This document shows positions 57,342 through 64,000 of a stretch of 64,000 bases of DNA, one piece after another. Numbering within the stretch: the stretch's first letter is position 1; every line of letters begins with the position of its first letter. The stretch is taken from assembly GCF_947179165.1 (NCBI RefSeq), contig NC_077244.1:15014949-15078948 (forward strand), in the 5' to 3' direction. Source of the stretch: Solanum dulcamara (Eukaryota; Streptophyta; Magnoliopsida; Solanales; Solanaceae). The translations under genes were made by a program, and so were the position numbers. Under the pieces are notes generated by a model. That model made no database searches, had not been told where the DNA came from, and saw only the letters and a list, made by a program, of their open reading frames with translations.

Positions 57342-59669
57342 TGTAACATCCCCTAAACACGTTGTATACGATGTTTCAATTCTCGCCTAAATAGATACAT
57401 CCTCTGTATTTTGGGCATACCGTTTCATAGGAATATCCAAATTAGGTGATTCAAATTTCTGAGTAACCAAAAGATCTTTACCTACAACTCTTGTGAAGAC
57501 CATATTTTAAGTTTCGGAGTTAAGTAGGTCAAATAAATTAATTATTGTAAGACAGAATGCTGTGACGGAAAGGAGTGTTTATAGAATAAAAATCATATCT
57601 TACTGTAGGATTATCCACATTGGTTGATTCTTGAACAACATAAAACTAGACTTCTATATCTACAATTCTTATGAAGACACCAAATCCTAATAAGGAATTT
57701 ATCCTGTTCAAATGCAGCTCCGAAAAGGAGTATTCTGTCAAAGATAACTCATTTCACCTACCATGGAAAGATCTAGATACATTTGACATCACTCATGAAA
57801 TAAATTAATCTCCATTTAACATCATCCATGACATCAATATATTCCATTAAATTTTCAGATTTTTCTTTATAATTATTTTATTTATTGTTAGGTCTCTCTT
57901 TCCCACCTATAAATACCCACCTTATTTCCTCATTTTATTCATCAAGCTTTCTCAAGTAAGTCTTCTCTCTATACACTTCTTTACACATTCTCAAATATAG
58001 TTTTAGTTCTTAGTAGTGAAGAAATACTATTCCGGGGATTCATATACTCCGGGTAGTACATAAAACGTTCCGGCGGGGAGAAAAGTTAGGACTCAAGAGT
58101 GTTCATTAAGTCTTTCGGTTCCGACTAAAGCTTCGGATTCCAGGTATGTAAGGCTTTAATGAGATTATTCCTTCCACTCTCATGTCTAAATTATTTTGAT
58201 TATATGATAAATTATATTTATTTTCTTTAAGCTCTACTCTAAGTTATGTGTGTGTTTATCCATGGGTTCTTCCACCCATGTAGTCCATAAACTCTTTCAA
58301 TTAAATATCTTGATTTTAAGTAATATTTTCTTATGGTAAATTCTTATTTTTACTTAATAGTATGAATCATGGTTAAACTAATGATTATTGCTCTATTTTG
58401 ATGCAACATAATTTCATATATATGAATTGATGGTTTACAAGTAATTCCTCTATTTATCTATTTAAAGGCTCTTGAAATTCATGGTGGGTTGTTTAAAGCA
58501 TGATTTTTAATTAATGGATTTCAAAGTATTTATGAATATTTATTTACATACATATTTGCAAGTTGAAGTGATTTGAACCCACCTAGTTTTACTATGTTTT
58601 TAATAAAGTTTGACTTGAAAGCTTTGACTTCAAATAAATGTTTATGAAAGCAATATCTATGATCAAAAAGGGAGTCTTATGAAATGAAAGAATGATGAAA
58701 TGATATGAATGATGGATTCTTTATACAATAAGGACAATTCTTGCATATTTGAATTATCAAATGTTTTAATGAGTTATTCTACCGAATATGATGTTTGAAT
58801 TCTCAAGTTATATGCTATGAATATTTTGAAGTATTAAACTATTCCGTGGGATTGACTTAGCACCGAATGAGGCATTGAGGTGGGATTCGGTAAGGGAATC
58901 CTAGTAGCAACCCCTTGTCTCACTAACTATGTGCCAACATAGGAGCCCTTGTAGGCTTAGGCTAATGGATCCATAAATAGCCCTTAAAGTTAAAGTTAAA
59001 GAAATGAATGAAGTTGACGGAGTTCTACCCGGCAAGTAGTCTCCCCGGCCAACGTAGGGGGTTATGTTGGATTCCATGTAATAGCTCGCATGGTCTTAAA
59101 TGTCGGTTATGGTTAATTTCCCACAAAATGAATGTTTTAAAGGATATATATATGATTTATTATGCATATATTAAATTATGTTCCATATTACATAAATGTT
59201 TTAATGTTTTCCTCAATGTTCATGCATCCTTACATACTTAGTACATTCAAAGTACTAGCGCATACTCTTTTGCCTACATGATATCACCATGTAGGGATCA
59301 GTGCTCCTCCTCGTTCTCCTCCACGTGGCTAGTTGATATTCCATTGAAGACTACTTTTGGTGAGTTCCCATGTTTCGGGAACAATACTCCTTTTTCTTTC
59401 TAGCTTATGATATGTTAAAATATTTTACTATGGCATTTCTTCTATTATAATTAAGGGTGAGCTAGGGACTTGTCTTAGCCCCATTAAATCTAATAGTTAG
59501 AGGTATTATTGGACATATGTAAGTTGAAAAATTACTATTATGATTTCCGCTTATTTATTTATCATCATTACCTATGAAAGGCTAAAAGAATTCTCAGAGG
59601 CTTGATTGAGGTACTTTCGGGTTCCTCATTCGCCATGTCACGTCTAGGCCCTAGGCTTGGGTCGTGACA
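57342..59669 (+). mobile_element. 5' LTR of chromovirus K
   Basis: 2328 bp, TGTAACATCCCC to GGGTCGTGACA. TATAAATA at 57908-57915, donor AG|GTATGT at 58144, and a U5 stem TGTCACG (59636-59642)/CGTGACA (59663-59669). The same family gave the solo LTR at 1655-3442. The opposite LTR lies past the window end. Confidence 0.93.
57908..57915 (+). promoter_or_regulatory. TATA box of LTR K
   Basis: TATAAATA in the same CCACCTATAAATACCCACC context as in LTR A. Predicted start near 57940. Confidence 0.7.
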
Positions 59670-59881
59670 AACTTGGTATTAGAGCTCGAGGTTTTGAATG
59701 ATCCTTGGAAGTCCAACATACCGCGTCGAATAGGTTCTTGTTCATGGTTGTGAAACGCGCCACAATTATGAATAAGAGACTATGAGGCGTTTAGGAAAAT
59801 TTTCACTTCTTTCAAATTCATGTCGTGCCTTAGAGTGTCCTAAGATTTCCTTTAACTAATGACCCATTTTGTGTTCTCTAG
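58144..59881 (+). other. Putative LTR-borne 5' leader intron, element K
   Basis: Donor CCAG|GTATGTAAGG at 58144; acceptor CATTTTGTGTTCTCTAG (AG 59880-59881), three bases before the gag ATG at 59885. Length 1738 bp. The exon left would be about 200 nt plus gag. Confidence 0.45.
59674..59685 (+). other. Primer binding site, element K
   Basis: TGGTATTAGAGC, four bases after the LTR end, with the same single variant as element B. Confidence 0.9.
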
Positions 59882-59884
59882 ATA

Positions 59885-60955
59885 ATGACTCGTGGAAGAC
59901 CACCTCGAAGAGCAAGGGTTAACGATGAGGACCAAACTCCTCCGATTCCTAATGCCCAACATCATGAGGATGGGGTAACCCATGCCGAGTTTCGCAGTGT
60001 TATTACTTTGTTAGCCCAAGTCGTAGCTAACCAAGGGAATTTAGGTATTCCTCCTCCCCAAATGCAAAATCCAGCCTCTAGGATTCGGGATTTCCAAAGG
60101 ATGAATCCACCCGAGTTCGATGGTTCTAAACTAGATGAGGACCCTATGGAGTTCATTAATGAGGTGTATTGGATTGTGGCTATCATGGGTGTGCCACCAA
60201 ATGAGAAGTCCGAGCTAGTAGCCTATCAACTCAAAGGTGTGGCTCGAGTGTGGTATGAATAATGGGTTGTTAAGAGGGATGAAGAAATAGGGTCGATAGG
60301 ATGGGAAGAGTTCAAAGGTGCCTTCCTAGACCGCTTCTTCCCATTGGAGCTAAGGGAGGCCAAAATTCAAGAGTTCATCACCCTCCGTCAAGGGAGTATG
60401 AGCATGAGGGAGTATGCTCTCAAATTCACTAAGTTGTCCAACTATGCTCCCTTCATGGTCTCCGACCCAAGAGCTAGGATGAGCAAGTTTATTTCCGGTG
60501 TGTCAAGCTTGGTGTCCAAGGAGTGCAAAACGGCCATGTTGGTTAAGGAGATGGATATCTCTCGGTTAATGACTTACGCAGAACAAATTGAAGAAGAGAA
60601 GCTTAGAGAGAGATCAAGGGGGTTCAAAAAGGCTAGAGTGGATAGTGGAGGGTTTAACCCTCAAAGGTCCGATTATGGTAACAATGGCAAAGGCCAAGGT
60701 GGGCAACGATTTATGGGACAAGGTTCCACCAATACTCCTCCTCCTAGGTTTAACAAGGACAAGAGTGGTAAACCAATGATTCCAAGAGAGAATGTTGCTA
60801 CTCAAACTTTCCCTGCTTGCAAGAAGTGTGGAAGGACTCACAAAGAGGAATGCTTAGCTGGCTCCAATGCATGCTTTAAGTGTGGCAAGCTGGGCCACCA
60901 TGCTAAGGATTGTAGAGATGGTGGTGGTAGGACTCAAGGACAAATTGCTCATGGT
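59885..60955 (+). pseudogene. gag: Element K gag (one stop)
   Basis: Starts MTRGRPPRRARVNDEDQTPP at ATG 59885. The retrotransposon gag domain holds RIRDFQRMNPPEFDGSKLDED, VAYQLKGVARVWYE, then [14 protein letters not shown] and [15 protein letters not shown]. Two zinc-binding segments: [12 protein letters not shown] and the canonical knuckle [14 protein letters not shown] (60870-60911). A single TAA at 60260-60262 interrupts; the frame is identical on both sides, so one base change (expected Gln) accounts for the break. Gag would assemble particles and package element RNA. Of all copies in the window this gag is closest to intact. Confidence 0.92.
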
Positions 60956-63900
60956 CAACAAGTCCAAGGAGGTGTCCAACGCACCAACCGCTTTTACGCC
61001 TTGCATGGGAGACAAGAGGTTGAGGATGCACCCAATGTCATTACCAGTATGTTAAAGGTCTTTTCTTTTGATGTGTATGCACTATTAGATCCGGGTGCAA
61101 ATTTATCTTTTGTTACTCCATTCCTTGCTAATAGATTTGATGTTTTACCTGAAATGTTATTAGAGCCCTATTTGGTGTCTACCCCCGTTGGTGAGTCAGT
61201 TATTGCTAGAAAGGTCTATAGGGGTTGCCTTGTGTCTATCTTGCATAAAGTTATTCCTTGTGATCTCATTGAGCTTGACATGATAGATTTCGATGTCATT
61301 CTTGGGATGGATTGGTTACATGCATCTTATGCTTCCATAGATTGTAGGAATCGTCGAGTCAAATTCCAATTTCCAAATGAGCCTGTTATTGAATGGCAGG
61401 GTCATGATTCAGTAGTGAAGGGTCAATTTATTTCTTATCTTAAGGCCCACAAAATGATTTCTAAGAGATGTATTTACCACATTGTGAGGGTTAGGGATGT
61501 CAACTCCAAAAGTCCTCCTCTTGAGTCGGTTCCTATAGTCAATGAATTCCCCGATGTCTTTCCTGAAGACCTTCCTGGTGTCCCTCCCGAAAGGGAAGTT
61601 GATTTTGGTATCGATCTTCTCCCTGATACCCAACCTATCTCTATTCCTCCTTACCGTATGGCACAGACAGAATTAAAAGAGTTGAAGGAACAGTTAAAAG
61701 ACTTGTTAGAGAAGGGGTTCATAAGACCAAGTATTTCGCCATGGGGTGCTCCTGTGTTATTTGTGAGAAAGAAGGATGGATCGCTTCGAATGTGCATAGA
61801 ATACCATCAATTAAATAAGATGACCATTAAGAACAAGTACCCACTCCCTAGAATAGATGACTTGTTTGATCAATTGCAAGGGGAAAGTCACTTCTCCAAG
61901 ATCGACCTTCGGTCTGGCTATCACCAACTACGGGTGAGGGAATGTGACATTCCCAAAACGGCCTTCCGAACAAGGTATGGTCACTATGAGTTTGTGGTGA
62001 TGAGTTTTGGGTTAACGAATGCACCAGTGGTGTTCATAGACTTGATGAATAGGGTGTTCAAACCTTACCTTGATACTTTTGTGGTGGTTTTCATTGATGA
62101 TATTTTGATTTACTCTCGGGGTGAGGAAGAACATAAAAATCACTTAAGAGTTGTGCTTCAAACTTTGAGGGATAGACAATTATTTGCAAAATTTAGTAAG
62201 TGTGAATTTTGGTTAAAGGAGGTAGCATTTCTTGGTCACGTAGTGTCCGGTGATGAGATCAAAGTTGATCCTAAGAAAATAGAGGCAGTCAAAAATTGGC
62301 CTAGACCATTATCTCCTTCAGACATTAGGAGCTTCTTAGGTCTAGCAGGGTACTATAGAAGGTTCGTCAAAGGCTTTTCTTCCATCTCATCTCCTATGAT
62401 AAAATTGACCCAAAAGAAATCCAAATTCATATGGACAGATGAGTGTGAGAAGAGTTTCCAGACCTTAAAAGATCGACTTACCTCTGCTCCTATTTTGACT
62501 CTCCCAGAAGGATTAGAGGGGTTTGTAGTTTATTGTGATGCTTCAAAGATTGGTTTAGGTTGTGTCTTAATGCAAAACGGCAAGGTCATAGCCTATGCTT
62601 CTAGGCAATTAAAGGTGCATGAGCGTAACTACCCTACCCATGACCTTGAATTGGCGGCCGTTGTTTTTGCTCTGAAGATTTGGAGGCATTACCTCTATGG
62701 GGTGCATGTGGATGTGTATACTGATCATAAGAGTCTTCAATATGTGTTCACCCAAAAGGACCTTAATCTAAGGCAAAGAAGGTGGCTAGAACTCCTTAAG
62801 GACTATGATATGAGTGTGCACTATCATCCGGATAAAGCTAATGTGGTTGCTGATGTACTTAGTAGAGTGTTTATGGGGAGTGTGGCCCATGTGAATGAAA
62901 GTAAGAGGGAGTTGGTGAGAGATGTTCACCGATTGGCTAGATTAGGGGTGAAGTTGTGTGGTACTAATGATGGGGGTATGGTTGTTCAAAATAGGTCTGA
63001 ATCCTCTTTGGTGGTGGATGTTAAATCCAAGAAAGATCTTGACCCAAAGTTTATCGAGTTAAAGAAGTTGGTAAAGGAAAAGAAGATATAGGTCTTTTCC
63101 CAAGGGGGAGATGGGGTACTATACTATCAAGGTCGAATATGTGTTCCAAATGTTGATGGCCTAAGGAGTTTGATCATGATGGAGGCTCATAATTCTACAT
63201 ACTCCATTCATCCCGGTTCAACAAAAATGTACCGAGACTTAAAGGAGTTGTATTGGTGGGGTGGCATGAAGAAGGACATAGCAAGGTTTGTGTCCGAATG
63301 TACGAATTGCCAACAAGTGAAGGCCGAACATCAAAGGCCGGGTGGCCTAGCCCAAGACATTGAAATCCCAACTTGGAAGTTGGTGAGACGTGAATATGGA
63401 TTTTATAGTGGGTTTTCCTCATACCCGGAAGCGTCATGACTCGATTTGGGTAATTGTTGATAGAATGACTAAGTCAGCTCACTTCCTACCGGTTAAAACT
63501 TCCTATAGTGTCGAAGACTATGCCAAGTTGTATATTCGGGAGTTGGTGAGGTTGCATGGTGTGCCATTATCCATTATTTCGGATCGTGGTACCCAATTCA
63601 CTTCTCACTTCTGGAGATCATTTCAAAAAGGCCTCGGTACTAAGGTAAAGTTGAGCACAGCATTCTATCCTCAAACGGATGGGCAAGCCGAAAGGACGAT
63701 TCAAACACTAGAGGATATGTTAAGGGCTTGTGTGTTGGAGTTTAAAGGGAATTGGGATGATCATCTACCTCTCATCGAGTTTGCCTATAATAATAGTTAC
63801 CACTCAAGTATTGAGATGGCGCCGTTTGAGGCTTTGTATGGAAGACGATGTAGATCACCGGTTGGTTGGTTCGAAGTAGGTGAGATGACCTTGTTGGGCC

Positions 63901-64000
63901 CCGATTTGGTACTTGATGCTTTAGAGAAGGTGAAGATCATTAGAGAAAGGTTGAAGATGGCTCAAAGTCGTCAAAAGTCCTATTCTGACACTAGAAGAAG
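60956..64000 (+). pseudogene. pol: Element K pol: protease, RT, RNase H, integrase (runs off window)
   Basis: In frame with gag. Protease [14 protein letters not shown] (D-P-G at 61088-61096) and [13 protein letters not shown] with [18 protein letters not shown] and FIDD at 62090-62101; RNase [17 protein letters not shown] and [10 protein letters not shown]; an integrase zinc site with both His and both Cys (ECTNCQQ); and the core with DFIVG, IISDRGTQF and TDGQAERT (D-D-E present). Breaks: TAG at 63089-63091 at an expected Gln, and a one-base frameshift near 63380, after which frame 63390 is open to 64000. The chromodomain should follow outside. The RT also has CIEYHQLNK where A has CIDYRQLNK. 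Confidence 0.93.

Noticed and set aside
60614..60841. Antisense frame over gag of element K, and similar shadows at 10418-10666, 8911-9132, 40741-41034, 63195-63437
   Set aside because: Opposite-strand shadows of well-supported gag-pol coding.

Overview
This is nuclear DNA from a flowering plant, almost certainly a member of the Solanaceae, and the repeat composition looks like pericentromeric or other gene-poor heterochromatin. That reading rests on three things seen directly: many Ty3/gypsy chromovirus (Tekay/Del-type) copies with 2-3 kb LTRs and TGGTATCAGAGC-type initiator-Met primer sites, an Athila-type gypsy remnant, and fragments of an endogenous pararetrovirus (Caulimoviridae). The family assignment is from recognition of these element types, not from a search. 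I see no convincing host protein gene, tRNA or rRNA in the 64 kb.

Layout. 1-17238 is an endogenous pararetrovirus (EPRV) locus that later elements have cut up. A plus-strand copy runs coat protein, movement protein, two successive aspartic-protease domains and the start of reverse transcriptase (975-5699). It meets a minus-strand copy tail to tail at about 5697. The minus copy holds protease, small overlapping ORFs, tRNA-Met primer site, leader and TATA box (5700-5933, then 15238-17238). Into this locus went an LTR of family C (1-974), a solo LTR of family K (1655-3442, duplication AATAG) and full-length chromovirus A (5934-15237, duplication ATATT).

17239-24890 holds chromovirus B, cut inside pol by the LTR of minus-strand element C. 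24891-31700 is a patchwork: a possible LINE tail, LTR fragments of families A, B and an unnamed one, and the 3' end of a minus-strand Athila-type element. Solo LTR D (31701-33939, duplication GTAAT) splits that Athila element. The degraded chromovirus F occupies 35514-44287. Element G (44288-53648) has lost most of its interior and is interrupted by a family F fragment and by the 3 kb solo LTR H (50056-53082, duplication TGTCC). 53649-57341 holds LTR fragments I and J around an integrase remnant. The best-preserved element, K, starts at 57342 and leaves the window at 64000 still inside integrase.

None of the gypsy elements is autonomous as read. Gag and pol are crossed by stops, mostly of the type expected from CAG/CAA-to-TAG/TAA or TGG-to-TAG change, plus a few frameshifts. 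The most interesting signals are non-coding. Several otherwise different LTR families share a splice-donor-like AAG|GTATGT soon after the promoter, and three elements have a polypyrimidine-AG acceptor just before the gag start codon, suggesting an LTR-borne 5' intron. U5 ends form 7-8 bp stems that co-vary between families. U3 regions carry family-specific arrays of short palindromes. In the EPRV, the doubled protease domain, the chain of stop/start-overlapping small ORFs and the tail-to-tail arrangement deserve a second look.
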